Shown here: positions 48,800 to 58,160 of the stretch, piece by piece
Layout of the letters: every line of letters starts with the position of its first letter
Numbering within the stretch: the first letter of the stretch is position 1
Assembly: GCF_000987775.1 (NCBI RefSeq)
Contig: NZ_LAHO01000004.1
Span: 62,001 to 126,000, forward strand
DNA: 64,000 nucleotides
Reading direction: 5' to 3'
From: Arsukibacterium ikkense
GTDB taxonomy: Bacteria; Pseudomonadota; Gammaproteobacteria; Enterobacterales; Alteromonadaceae
Position numbers and translations under genes: made by a program
The notes under the pieces: generated by a model
What the model was told of the DNA's origin: nothing
The model's database searches: none
What the model saw: only the letters and a program-made list of their open reading frames with translations

Positions 48800-50353
48800 A
48801 TGGCACCAGCAAGTGCGATTAAACAGATTCTGGTGGTCGGTGGCGGCAGTGCCGGCTGGTTGACTGCTTGTCATCTGGCGCGGCAGTTGCAGTGCCAGCA
48901 GCCCGGCAGTGTGCAGGTTACGTTACTGGAGTCATCCGATATTCCGACTATCGGGGTGGGTGAGGGTACCGTACCCGCTATCCGGCAAAGTTTGCAATAT
49001 CTTGGGATCAGCGAAACCGACTTTATCAGAGAGTGTGATGCCACCTTTAAACAAGGGATTAAATTTGTTGGCTGGCGCCAGGCAGTGAGTGGCCTGCCGC
49101 ACCACTATTACCACCCATTCGATTACCCTGAGCAGCAGAGCGTGGCGCTGACCCCTTACTACTTACTTAACCCTGGCACCGACAGCTTTGCCAACCGCTT
49201 AACCATTCAGGGGCGGGTTTGCGATGCTGGCCTGGCGCCGAAAACCATCAGCCACTGTGAGTATGATGGCCTGTGCAACTATGCTTACCATCTGGATGCC
49301 GCCAAATTTGCGGCGTTTCTAACCCGCCACGCTACTGAGAAGCTGGGGGTTAAACATGTCAAAGCCAATGTGCGCGCCGTGCGCCAGCATGCAGATGGCA
49401 GCCTGGCCAGTGTGCTGACCGATACGGCCGGTGACATCAGCGCCGATTTCTTTGTTGATTGCACAGGCTTTCGCAGTCTGTTGTTAGGCGAGACGCTGCA
49501 AGTGCCCTTTATCAGTAAAAACGATATTTTACTGGCAGACCAGGCGGTGGCGATGCAGATACCTTATGCCGAGCCAGATAGCCCGATCCCCAGCTATACC
49601 CTTGCTACGGCGCAAGCCGCCGGCTGGATATGGGATATTGGCCTGAGTAAGCGCCGTGGCACCGGTTATGTGTATAGCAGCCAGTTTGCGGATGCGGACA
49701 CGGCGGAGCGCACCCTGCGCCAGTATCTGGGCCCGGCTGCGGCTGCGTTACCCTGCCGGCATATTCCGATGCAGGTCGGTTACCGCCAGTCATTCTGGCA
49801 GAAAAACTGTGTCGCTATTGGCTTATCGCAGGGCTTTGTTGAGCCGTTGGAGGCCACAGGGTTACTGGTTTACGATGCCGCCGCCCGTTATCTGGCTGAA
49901 CTGTTGCCATTGGATACGCGTTTGTTGCCCGCTGCGGCTGCCCAGTTTGATCAGCATGTGCATTACGCCTGGGATCGGGTCATCGATTTTATTAAGCTGC
50001 ACTATGTGTTGTCAGATCGTCGCGATAGCCTGTTCTGGCAAGCTAACCGGCTGCCAGAAACAATACCGGCCAGCCTGCAAGCCAAGCTTAGCCGCTGGCA
50101 ACAGCAGCTGCCCAGCCAGTACGATTTTGCCAGCCGGTTTGAAATTTTTAATCTGGATAACTACCTGTACGTGTTGTATGGCATGGATTTTACGACCGAT
50201 TTAACGCTGCGCCGTAGCTGTTACCCTGAACACGCTGTCGCTGAGCGCCACTTTAGCCAGATAAGGCAGCAGGCCTGTCAGGCAGTACAACAACTTCCGG
50301 CACATCGCCAGCTGCTGGCACAAATTCAGCAATACCGGCTGCAAACAATTTAG
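48800..50353 (+). CDS. flavin-dependent tryptophan-halogenase homologue 1
   Basis: 517 residues of the Trp_halogenase fold. FAD-binding GGGSAGW (about 14-20), GVGEGTVP (about 52-59), the catalytic lysine K84 in ATFKQGIKF (K79 of PrnA), and the acidic EPLEATG loop near the halogenation site (EPLEST in PrnA) are all retained. The WxWxIP signature reads WIWDIG, a change at the last Pro. It is therefore likely able to bind FADH2 and hypohalous acid, but its substrate is unknown; these genes usually sit in TonB receptor loci, not in natural-product clusters. A flavin reductase partner is not seen nearby. Confidence 0.88.
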   Translation: MAPASAIKQILVVGGGSAGWLTACHLARQLQCQQPGSVQVTLLESSDIPTIGVGEGTVPAIRQSLQYLGISETDFIRECDATFKQGIKFVGWRQAVSGLPHHYYHPFDYPEQQSVALTPYYLLNPGTDSFANRLTIQGRVCDAGLAPKTISHCEYDGLCNYAYHLDAAKFAAFLTRHATEKLGVKHVKANVRAVRQHADGSLASVLTDTAGDISADFFVDCTGFRSLLLGETLQVPFISKNDILLADQAVAMQIPYAEPDSPIPSYTLATAQAAGWIWDIGLSKRRGTGYVYSSQFADADTAERTLRQYLGPAAAALPCRHIPMQVGYRQSFWQKNCVAIGLSQGFVEPLEATGLLVYDAAARYLAELLPLDTRLLPAAAAQFDQHVHYAWDRVIDFIKLHYVLSDRRDSLFWQANRLPETIPASLQAKLSRWQQQLPSQYDFASRFEIFNLDNYLYVLYGMDFTTDLTLRRSCYPEHAVAERHFSQIRQQACQAVQQLPAHRQLLAQIQQYRLQTI

Positions 50354-50363
50354 GTAAGGCAAC

Positions 50364-51881
50364 ATGAGCGTAGAAAACATAAAAAAGCTGACCATTGTCG
50401 GTGGTGGCGCAGCTGGCTGGATGACCGCTATATACTTAAATAAAGTGTTTAACAGTCAGCAGCCAAACTTTCAGATCACTGTAATCGAAAGCCCGGATAT
50501 CGGCATTATTGGCGTTGGCGAAGCGACGGTGCACAGTATTCGCTTTTTTTTCGCCGCCATGGGGCTGGATGAAAATGCGCTGCTGCGGGCTACACATGCC
50601 ACCCTGAAAACCGGCATTATGTTTCGGAACTGGATGCAACCGGTGGCGGGGCAAATGCATCAGTATTTTCATCCATTTGAACAGCAGCAACTGGGCAAGG
50701 ATATCGATATGTCCAGTAGTTGGTTGTTAAGCGCCCGCTATCAGCAAGAACGGTATGATGAAGGTGTCAGTTTAAGCGCTCATCTGATTAAGCAGGGCCA
50801 TGGCCCTAAAGCCAGGCAATCTGCCCCTTATCAGGGGGTGGTGCCTTACGGTTATCATTTAGATGCGGTATTGCTGGCACGGTTTTTACGGGAACATGCC
50901 GTGGCGGCCGGCGTGGTTTATCTGGAAGATACCATAGTGGATGTCAGCGTCACCGACGGTAATATCAGTAGCGTGTCTTCGGCAACTAGCTGCTATCAGG
51001 CAGATATTTTTATTGATGCGACCGGTTTTAAAGGCCTGTTAATTGAAGCGTTACAACAAAGGAACTGGCAGTCGTTTGCCGATGCGTTACCCTGTAACAA
51101 AGCGGTGGCTATTCAGCGACCACACCTTGCTGGTTATCAGCCCAAGCCTTACACGGTCGCCACTGCCCTGAGTCATGGCTGGGCCTGGCAAATAGACTTA
51201 AGCAGCCGGCAGGGCACGGGCTACGTCTACGATGGCAACCGTTTAACGGCCGATCAGGCAGAGCAGGAACTGCGTGCCTGGCTGGGGCCAGAGGCCTGCG
51301 CCCTGCCGGCACGCCACCTGCAAATGAAAGTAGGCTGCAGGCAACAGTTCTGGCTGGGCAACTGTATTGCGATTGGCCTGGCCGGTGGCTTTATTGAGCC
51401 ACTGGAATCAACCGGTTTGCATTTGATCAACCTTGGTGCCCGGCTGCTGAGTACCCACCTGTCGCCAGGTGCCACCGCCCAGGCTGTGCGAGACTCTTAC
51501 AACCAGGCAATGAACGGTTTTTATCAGGATTTAAAACAGTTTATTGTGCTGCACTATTGCCTGACCGACCGCGATGATACGGCGTTCTGGCGCCAGGCCA
51601 GAGCAACTGCTGTTCAATGTGCCGGTTTGCCAGAAAAGCTGGCACTGTGGCGACACAAAATCTGTGAGTATCACGATTTAGCCGGTGGCTATGCCACCAC
51701 CTTTACTGACGAAAATTACCGCTATATTTTGTATGGTATGCAGCATTATCCGCAGTTGCAGCTGGCGACTGGCGAAGCGCTGCAGCAGCCATTTGTTCTG
51801 CTGCAACAACGGGTGCAGCAAGCGCTGCAGCGCACTATGTCTCATAGCGAGTACCTGCAACAACTCATGCCCTGTCGCTAA
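50364..51881 (+). CDS. flavin-dependent tryptophan-halogenase homologue 2
   Basis: 505 residues, a divergent paralogue of the preceding gene, 10 bases downstream. Retains GGGAAGW, GVGEATV, the catalytic lysine K82 in ATLKTGIMF, and EPLESTG identical to PrnA. Its WxWxIP motif reads WAWQID. Two active-site variants in a row suggest different positions or substrates, or a complex of two. It ends 7 bases before the convergent sulfotransferase gene. Confidence 0.88.
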   Translation: MSVENIKKLTIVGGGAAGWMTAIYLNKVFNSQQPNFQITVIESPDIGIIGVGEATVHSIRFFFAAMGLDENALLRATHATLKTGIMFRNWMQPVAGQMHQYFHPFEQQQLGKDIDMSSSWLLSARYQQERYDEGVSLSAHLIKQGHGPKARQSAPYQGVVPYGYHLDAVLLARFLREHAVAAGVVYLEDTIVDVSVTDGNISSVSSATSCYQADIFIDATGFKGLLIEALQQRNWQSFADALPCNKAVAIQRPHLAGYQPKPYTVATALSHGWAWQIDLSSRQGTGYVYDGNRLTADQAEQELRAWLGPEACALPARHLQMKVGCRQQFWLGNCIAIGLAGGFIEPLESTGLHLINLGARLLSTHLSPGATAQAVRDSYNQAMNGFYQDLKQFIVLHYCLTDRDDTAFWRQARATAVQCAGLPEKLALWRHKICEYHDLAGGYATTFTDENYRYILYGMQHYPQLQLATGEALQQPFVLLQQRVQQALQRTMSHSEYLQQLMPCR

Positions 51882-51888
51882 GGGCGGT

Positions 51889-53367
51889 TTAACGGGGGGG
51901 CAGCTGTTGCTGGTATTGCCGGATGTCTTCAGCCAGCAATGTTGCCAGTCCGGCCAGTTGCGGTTGATAATGTTGCCAGAAACCCAGGCTGCTGCTGAAT
52001 AATGGCTGGCGCACCTGTGTGCTGCTAACGGTATATACAGCGCGTGGGTTCTGATGAAATGTCAGACAGCTTTCTGCCCAGTCTAAGCCAATAAATGCCA
52101 GCAAGCGGGCTGTCTCAGCCTGTTGTTGCCGGATCAACCTTTCATAGCGCAGCTGATAAATACGCCCGGGTAGCAGCTGCTGCCATTGTTGCATCAGGGT
52201 CTGGTGCGCCTGATAGATTTCTGCCAGTTCGGTCAAATCATAGCTAAAGGCGATACCATCGGCAAACAGCTGTTTGTAGCAGCTGAATAGCGTATCCATC
52301 GGATGGCGCTGGCAATGAATAATTTTGGCTTGTGGCAGGGCTTTGGCAATAATGCCAATAGCTTTGTAGTTCAGCGGCATTTTGTCAGTGAAGTAGCCAT
52401 TGCTGTGTAAATGACGGGTTCGCTCCAGATAACGCTGGCCAAGTTGATGCCACTGCTCATCGCTCATGCTGGCCGCCCACAATGGAAAGGGTTGTTGTTG
52501 TTGCGCGTTGCTCAGCACATCCCGGGTGGCCTGAGCTAAGTCAAACAGCTCATCACCGGCTCTTACCGCCGGATGGCTTGATAAAATGTGCTCTGCCAGG
52601 GTGCTGCCAGAGCGCGGCAGGCCGCAAATAAAGATGGGGGTAACGTCACTGTTACAGGCTGTCGCAAAGCGTTGCTGACCAAAAGGCGCACTGCTGCGCC
52701 GGTGCTCGGCAAGCTCTGCTGCATGATCATAATGTAAGCTGCGGCGCTTGGCTGCGGCGCCAGCAGTTAGCTCAGCAAAGCTGGCAGCATAGTTGTGCTG
52801 AAATTCCAACGCCCGGGCCAGGGCATAATGCAATTGCGCCCTGGCGTCGTCGGTAAGCTCTGGTCTGGTAAGCTGCTGCCGCAGCTGGCTTATCTCTGCT
52901 GCAGTAGGTTGTTTTAACATGTCAGCTCTTAACCAGTAGGCTTCGTGCAGCGAGGGGGCAAGGGCTATGGCCTGGTTAAATGCAGCCAATGCCGCGCTGA
53001 AATCACCGGTTTCTTTATAGAGCAGGCCAAGCTGCAGCTGTAATTCAGCCCAGGCAGGGTATTGTTTAATCGCATCCTGTAGCAGCTTAATCGCTTGCTG
53101 ATGTTGCTGTAATTGACGTAACGCCATGCAGGCTGCCTGAATGGCAGCTGGAAACTCAGGCAAACGTTGTATGGCTTGCAGGCTGCACTGAGCCAGTAGC
53201 TGATAGTTGCCCGTCAGACGATAAAGCTCAAATAACATTCGCCAGGCATTAATGTTGTCCGGTTGCAGCTGCAAAACCTGTTGGCAGAGGGGGATGGCCA
53301 GCTGGTGTTCATGGCAGCGCAGCATTCTGGCTGCTTCTGCCAGTTGTTGGTCGGGGCTCAGTGTCAT
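51889..53367 (-). CDS. TPR-repeat sulfotransferase
   Basis: 492 residues: an N-terminal superhelix of TPR repeats (about 1-200, e.g. WAELQLQLGLLYKETGDFSAALAAFNQAI) and a C-terminal sulfotransferase domain with the PAPS 5'-phosphosulfate loop ICGLPRSGSTLAEHIL and the 3'-phosphate region (KIIHCQRHPMDTLFSCYKQ). No signal peptide, so probably cytoplasmic. Its promoter gap carries a NagR-type palindrome, and it faces the second SapC gene. Such TPR-sulfotransferases recur in TonB receptor/halogenase loci. The acceptor is unknown. Confidence 0.87.
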   Translation of the reverse strand: MTLSPDQQLAEAARMLRCHEHQLAIPLCQQVLQLQPDNINAWRMLFELYRLTGNYQLLAQCSLQAIQRLPEFPAAIQAACMALRQLQQHQQAIKLLQDAIKQYPAWAELQLQLGLLYKETGDFSAALAAFNQAIALAPSLHEAYWLRADMLKQPTAAEISQLRQQLTRPELTDDARAQLHYALARALEFQHNYAASFAELTAGAAAKRRSLHYDHAAELAEHRRSSAPFGQQRFATACNSDVTPIFICGLPRSGSTLAEHILSSHPAVRAGDELFDLAQATRDVLSNAQQQQPFPLWAASMSDEQWHQLGQRYLERTRHLHSNGYFTDKMPLNYKAIGIIAKALPQAKIIHCQRHPMDTLFSCYKQLFADGIAFSYDLTELAEIYQAHQTLMQQWQQLLPGRIYQLRYERLIRQQQAETARLLAFIGLDWAESCLTFHQNPRAVYTVSSTQVRQPLFSSSLGFWQHYQPQLAGLATLLAEDIRQYQQQLPPR

Positions 53368-53668
53368 TATGTAACGCCGGGGTAATACGTTTGGCTATCT
53401 AAACTCAGCTTGACAGCGTTGTCAATTGCAGCGACTGAGGCAGGCTTGCTGCTTTTTCCGGCAAGTCGTAAACCAATGTCAAATTTGGCAGGCAAATAGC
53501 GGTTTTTGTATCAGCCAATTTGCATTCAGCTGTTGATTCGGGGCCTTACTTCCCGCAAGATAAGGCTGGTACGCCAGTAAAGCAGACGGTGGCAGCGCAC
53601 AATTGGCGCTGAGAATATGAACACCGCAACCCGCTGGTATCTTAAAATCCCATAACAATGAGTTATCT
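53368..53668. other. divergent promoter region between sulfotransferase and second SapC genes, no gene
   Basis: 301 bases. Its main feature is the NagR-type palindrome at 53410-53425, 43 bases from the sulfotransferase start. A short minus-strand frame at 53479-53721 overlaps the SapC gene start and is not supported. Confidence 0.6.
53410..53425. promoter_or_regulatory. NagR-type operator in the sulfotransferase/SapC gap
   Basis: TTGACA-GCGT-TGTCAA, perfect 6-base arms with the same GCGT centre as the site at 45323. The only difference is A/T in the outer bases. Confidence 0.75.
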
Positions 53669-54379
53669 ATGGAACAGAATAAAGTAGTCGCGCTTAGTAA
53701 AGAGCAACACGCCAAAACCAAAATCAGCAGTATTAATGCATTAAGCCATATTGCCGATCAGCACATGTTACCTGTAGTGGTGCAGGAATTTGTGGTGGCC
53801 GGTGCCGAATTCCCGGTGGTATTTGTTAAGGATGGCCAGAATGACAGTTATCAGCCGGTGGTATTGCTGGGCTTAGCGGCAAATCAGAATCTGGTGATTG
53901 AAGACGGTAAATGGCAGGCGTTGTATGTGCCACGGGTTGCCCGTAACTACCCATTAGTACTGGTTCAGCCTGAGCCAAACAGCGACCGTTTAGTGGTGGC
54001 AGTTGATGAGTCTTCAGAGCGGGTGAACGAAGAAGAGGGTTTGCCATTATTTAAAGAAGATGGCAGCGAAACAGACTATCTGGCCGATCGGAAAAAACAA
54101 ATGGGTGAGTTTGTTGAATTCAGCCGGATGACCCGTGGCTTTACTGACAAGCTGAAAAGCCTGGATCTGATTAAAGAACAGGTATTAACTATTACCGTCG
54201 ACGGTGAACCGCGCAACATCAACGGCATTCATATGATCGACGAGAAAAAATTAAATGAGCTGGACAATGAGGTGTTTCTGGAACTGCGCAAATTAGGTTT
54301 CCTGACCGCTATTTATGCCCATCTTATGTCATTGCAGCACACCCAAAAGTTGGTGCAAAAGCTGGTTAAGCCTGTTTAA
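53669..54379 (+). CDS. SapC-like protein, second copy
   Basis: 236 residues, the same family as the gene at 48065 (shared FPVVFVKD, YVPRVARNYPLVLV, AVDESSERVNEEEGLPLF) but clearly diverged. It starts alone on the plus strand from the operator-bearing gap and is followed by a bidirectional terminator. Function unknown. Confidence 0.85.
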   Translation: MEQNKVVALSKEQHAKTKISSINALSHIADQHMLPVVVQEFVVAGAEFPVVFVKDGQNDSYQPVVLLGLAANQNLVIEDGKWQALYVPRVARNYPLVLVQPEPNSDRLVVAVDESSERVNEEEGLPLFKEDGSETDYLADRKKQMGEFVEFSRMTRGFTDKLKSLDLIKEQVLTITVDGEPRNINGIHMIDEKKLNELDNEVFLELRKLGFLTAIYAHLMSLQHTQKLVQKLVKPV

Positions 54380-54391
54380 GGCTTCGACAAA

Positions 54392-54429
54392 GCACGAAAA
54401 ATGGCACCCTCGGGTGCCATTTTTTGTGC
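54392..54429. terminator. bidirectional terminator between SapC-2 and hexosaminidase genes
   Basis: GCACGAAAAATGGCACCC (54392-54409) pairs with GGGTGCCATTTTTTGTGC (54412-54429), one A/T bulge aside. A-tract and T-tract flank the GC stem, so it works for both convergent genes. Confidence 0.9.
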
Positions 54430-54454
54430 GGCATAGTGAACACTGTACGCTGGT

Positions 54455-57031
54455 TCAGAGTTTAATCAGCCGGCTGTGCACGGCGCCTTGCCGGGTGCGC
54501 AGCCATAAGTCGGCCTGCGACACCGCGAGCGGCTGCTGATACTGCTGCCAGTTTTGCCCCTGATCAAGGCTGTATTCTATAGCTAAACCCGGCCAGGCGG
54601 CGTTAGCCTTGACGACACCGTTGTCAAGCAAGGCACCTGGTGGTGGTAAATAATGGCCGCTACCACTTTGTTGCAATCGCAGCAACTCCACCATGCCTAA
54701 GCGCTGGCTGAATTGCTGCCAATCAGTGCGGGCAGCTGTGCTGGCCTTATCTGGCTCCCAGCCCGCTTTATGCCAGGCTCGTTCGGCCAGTGCAATGACT
54801 CTTGGATATAGCATTTGCTCCAGTTGTGCGGCGGTGCGTATTGTTTCACTCCATACCTGGCCCTGAATACCCAGCATATGCTTAGGCTTCTCCAGCTGTG
54901 GTAGCGACCGGCCTAATAAGGCGGCCAGATCGGTTATCGGCGTGCCATCGCGGGTAAACTCGGCATTGTGATACAAATGATCTGGCCGGTAGAAAAACAC
55001 TTTTTCGGTGTCGGTAAAGCGGGTAGCCCAGTAGTAGCCGCGCTCTGCCGGGTGTGCTTCCTGTGGGTGATCGAAGTACAGGTTAGTGCCAGGGGATTGC
55101 ACCACGTCATAACCGGCATTGGCAAACAGATAGGCCCGATCGCCGTAGCCCCACTCCCAGATATTATCCCAGGCATTGACCACCACTTGTGGATTTTGAA
55201 ATTGCTCTCTGGCAAAAGGCTGCTGCGGGCTGGCCATGAGGCCATCTTCCCAGGCGGCCAACGCCAGGCCGCGCTTTGCTGTTAGCTGCGCCACCCGCTT
55301 GATAAAATAAGGCTTTAAATCGGCAACACTGTTCACGTTGTTGTCAGGCTGGGCGATTAACTGCTGACAGGCTGGCGAGCCCTGCCAGGAGCCTGCTGCC
55401 ACTTCATCGCCTCCCATATGAAACAGTCGCAGCTCAGCGCCTGCATCCCGGTACATCTGTTGCAGTTCGCTGATCACTCTATCGATAAACTGATAACTGG
55501 AATCGAGGCAGACATTGACTGAGTTATCGTTGTAGTTTTGCACGGTCAGATAGTCCGATGTATCTGCTGCTTCTGACAGTAAATACTGGCTGGCCAGCTG
55601 TGGCTGCTCGGCCAGACTCAAGCGCTGATAGCGGGCCTCCATCGCTTTAATGGCCGCTCTGGCGTGGCCTGGCAAATCTATTTCCGGAATGACTTCGATA
55701 TGATGCGCCCTGGCATGGCGCAACAGCTGAATAAATTGCTCCCGGCTGAAGTAGCCATTACCCGAACCACTGCGCTGCGGCCCGGTGCCCAGCTGGGTTA
55801 GCAGGCAGTGCTGTTCGGTTAAATCAAAGCAGCGAAAAGCACCGAGCTCAGTCAGCTCAGGCAGGCCAGGGATTTGCAGGCGCCAGCCTTCATCTTCCGT
55901 CAGGTGCAAATGCAGTTTATTTAATTTATAGCGTGCCATGTGCTCAATCAGCCGCAGTGTCACGTCCAGGCCGTGAAAATTGCGCGCCATATCATAGTGC
56001 ATGCCGCGCCAGCGGTAACGGGGCTGATCGCTGATACTCAGCTGTGGCAGCTCCACCACTGGTGCTGGGCTGACCGGCAACAATGCCAGCAAGGACTGGA
56101 TGCCGTAAAATACCCCGGCCGCATCGGCGCCGGTGATGGTGATCCGCTGTTCGCTGATGGTTAACTGGTAGCTTTCCGGTTGCAATGCTGCAGCGGTACT
56201 GGCCAGCGCTAAGCGCAGTTGTGGCGCTGCGCTATTCAGGCTGTCAGGCTGGCGCAGCGTAAAATAGGGCGCCAGTTGCTGCTGTAAATACTGACCTTCG
56301 TGCAATAATGCCGCCGGCGCGCTGAGCTGCCATTGCTGGTGTAATTGGGTCTGGCCACTGTGCTGTTGCAGCTGCTGCGGCATTGGAATAATGCGCTGCT
56401 GTAATGCCTGTGGGCTTAGCGCTGGCATGGCTTGCTGCTGTTGGCGATAGCGCCTGGCATCGGTCATACTGGCAAATTTATCACCATCGGCAATATTACG
56501 CAGCTGCTGGCGGGGTTCGGTCAGTGGCCGGACAAATTGATTAAAGTCTTCGGTATCGGTATTGGCAAACAGCTCTGGCTCAAGGCCCGCTACTGTAATA
56601 AATGCCCGTGGCATAAAGTCACTGTAACTGATGATCCAGGGCGCAGAGCTATAGGTTAGCTGCAGTTGCTGGCCTGCTGTCAGGCCTTTAAAGGCTGCAG
56701 TAGCAGTGATTCGGTGCAGGTCGCCCTGGATATGTTCAAGCAGCAGGCCGTGCTGCTCAGTGCGCTCAATCCGGCGGATCAGATGAAAGTAAATCTGCCA
56801 GTCGGCGATACCGGCCGGCAGCACCGCAGCCGATTGATTGAGCAAACTGATACTGCCTGTGAAGCGGGACGGCTGATCCAGCAGATTCGATTCCACCCCA
56901 AACCACAGTTCAGTGTTCGCAGCAAAATCAGCCAGTTGTTGCTGGCTACTGATGATCTGCTGCTCACGGCTGACAGGGGTATGGCAGGCGGCTAACAGGG
57001 CCACTATTAGCATGACGTATAACAGGCGCAT
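54455..57031 (-). CDS. GH20 beta-N-acetylhexosaminidase lipoprotein (chitobiase type)
   Basis: Cleaves terminal GlcNAc from chitooligosaccharides in the envelope. From the ATG at 57031 the protein is 858 residues, with a lipobox (LLAAC, Cys near residue 16), an N-terminal CHB_HEX carbohydrate-binding domain (about 30-160), a GH20b domain, the GH20 catalytic barrel (about 330-770) with catalytic D542-E543 in HMGGDE, and a C-terminal CHB_HEX_C domain. The open frame to 57079 is not the start. It is divergent from nagK with a NagR-type operator between them. Confidence 0.93.
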   Translation of the reverse strand: MRLLYVMLIVALLAACHTPVSREQQIISSQQQLADFAANTELWFGVESNLLDQPSRFTGSISLLNQSAAVLPAGIADWQIYFHLIRRIERTEQHGLLLEHIQGDLHRITATAAFKGLTAGQQLQLTYSSAPWIISYSDFMPRAFITVAGLEPELFANTDTEDFNQFVRPLTEPRQQLRNIADGDKFASMTDARRYRQQQQAMPALSPQALQQRIIPMPQQLQQHSGQTQLHQQWQLSAPAALLHEGQYLQQQLAPYFTLRQPDSLNSAAPQLRLALASTAAALQPESYQLTISEQRITITGADAAGVFYGIQSLLALLPVSPAPVVELPQLSISDQPRYRWRGMHYDMARNFHGLDVTLRLIEHMARYKLNKLHLHLTEDEGWRLQIPGLPELTELGAFRCFDLTEQHCLLTQLGTGPQRSGSGNGYFSREQFIQLLRHARAHHIEVIPEIDLPGHARAAIKAMEARYQRLSLAEQPQLASQYLLSEAADTSDYLTVQNYNDNSVNVCLDSSYQFIDRVISELQQMYRDAGAELRLFHMGGDEVAAGSWQGSPACQQLIAQPDNNVNSVADLKPYFIKRVAQLTAKRGLALAAWEDGLMASPQQPFAREQFQNPQVVVNAWDNIWEWGYGDRAYLFANAGYDVVQSPGTNLYFDHPQEAHPAERGYYWATRFTDTEKVFFYRPDHLYHNAEFTRDGTPITDLAALLGRSLPQLEKPKHMLGIQGQVWSETIRTAAQLEQMLYPRVIALAERAWHKAGWEPDKASTAARTDWQQFSQRLGMVELLRLQQSGSGHYLPPPGALLDNGVVKANAAWPGLAIEYSLDQGQNWQQYQQPLAVSQADLWLRTRQGAVHSRLIKL

Positions 57032-57120
57032 TCGGACTCTCCCGGTACCAGTGGAAAAAAAAGGCTGAAATTTAAACAAGCCTCTTGTTATTTGTCAGAT
57101 TTATTATATGCTGAAAACAA

Positions 57121-57138
57121 AATGACAACGCTGTCAAT
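57121..57138. promoter_or_regulatory. NagR-type operator between hexosaminidase and nagK
   Basis: AATGACA-ACGC-TGTCAAT, with one mismatch in the outer bases. It is 89 bases from the hexosaminidase ATG and 104 from nagK, suitable to control both directions. Confidence 0.75.
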
Positions 57139-57242
57139 TTGGCAAAGAGTTATGTTAAAGTCAAGTATTAGCCGATTAAACTGCCATTAAGGCAAGGCGG
57201 CAAACAGTGTAAAGCGTGCCAAAGCAGGCGTGAGGACATGGG

Positions 57243-58160
57243 ATGAAGACAACAGTGGTAGAGCAACAACCCTTGTATTTAGGTATAGATGGCGGTGGCA
57301 GCAAGTGTCAGGTGGTGCTGATGTCTGCTGAAAATGAAGTGCTGGCTGAGGGGTTGTCCGGGCCGGCCAATCCGCTGCGTGGCATGCAACTGGCTACTGA
57401 GTCAATTGTTGACGCCACGACACAAGCTTTAACGCGTGCCGGTTTGCCGCCAGCTACTATGGCGCAACTGGTGGTGGGCGCCGGTTTGGCCGGCGTCAAT
57501 CTGCCTGAGTATTACCAGCTATTCTCTGCCTGGCAACATCCGTTTGCCAGCCTGCATCTGACCAGCGATCTGCATATTGCCTGCATCGGTGCCCATCAGG
57601 GCCGGGATGGTGCAGTGCTTATTTGTGGTACTGGCTCCTGTGGCCTGGCGGCGGTTAACGGCCAGTTGCTGGAGGTTGGAGGGCACGGTTTTCCTTATGG
57701 TGATAACGGCAGTGGCGCCTGGTTTGGTTTGCAACTGTTAAAGCAGGTATTACGCAGTAAAGACCAACTAATTGCCACGACCCTGATGACAGAATTACTG
57801 CAGGCTGAGTTGCAGTGCAGTGATACATTACAATTGGTCAGCCATTTTATGCATGTCAGCCCGACCGACTATGCCCGGTTAGCGCCGTTGGTTTTTACGG
57901 CCGCAGAGCATGGCGATGGCATCGCGCAACAAATAGTGATGCAGGGTGCTGGCCATATTAATGCCATCGCCGAGCGACTATTGACTATTCAGCCTGCTGC
58001 CTTGTGTTTAATTGGCGGTCTGGCATATAAAGTAGAGCCTTATCTTGCGCCGGCGGTTCGGCAGTTAGTGGTACCCGCCGCCGCACCACCAGAGCAGGGC
58101 GCTGTATGGTTTGCCAGACAAGCCAGTGCCAACGCTCGCCCAATGGGAACTACAGCATGA
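57243..58160 (+). CDS. nagK: N-acetylglucosamine kinase NagK (BadF/BcrA-type)
   Basis: Phosphorylates GlcNAc to GlcNAc-6-phosphate after transport by a non-PTS permease. The 305-residue protein belongs to the ASKHA BadF/BcrA ATPase family: phosphate-binding LGIDGGGSKCQV (residues about 13-24), GTGSCGLAAV, and GGLAYKVE in the third motif. This is the NagK type seen with NagP in Alteromonadales, not the ROK kinase of E. coli. It is first of nagK-nagA-nagP-nagX; the stop overlaps nagA by ATGA. Confidence 0.93.
   Translation: MKTTVVEQQPLYLGIDGGGSKCQVVLMSAENEVLAEGLSGPANPLRGMQLATESIVDATTQALTRAGLPPATMAQLVVGAGLAGVNLPEYYQLFSAWQHPFASLHLTSDLHIACIGAHQGRDGAVLICGTGSCGLAAVNGQLLEVGGHGFPYGDNGSGAWFGLQLLKQVLRSKDQLIATTLMTELLQAELQCSDTLQLVSHFMHVSPTDYARLAPLVFTAAEHGDGIAQQIVMQGAGHINAIAERLLTIQPAALCLIGGLAYKVEPYLAPAVRQLVVPAAAPPEQGAVWFARQASANARPMGTTA

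Noticed and set aside
54609-54628. Palindrome TTGAC-N9-GTCAA resembling the island operator
   Set aside because: It is inside the hexosaminidase coding sequence and has the wrong spacing.
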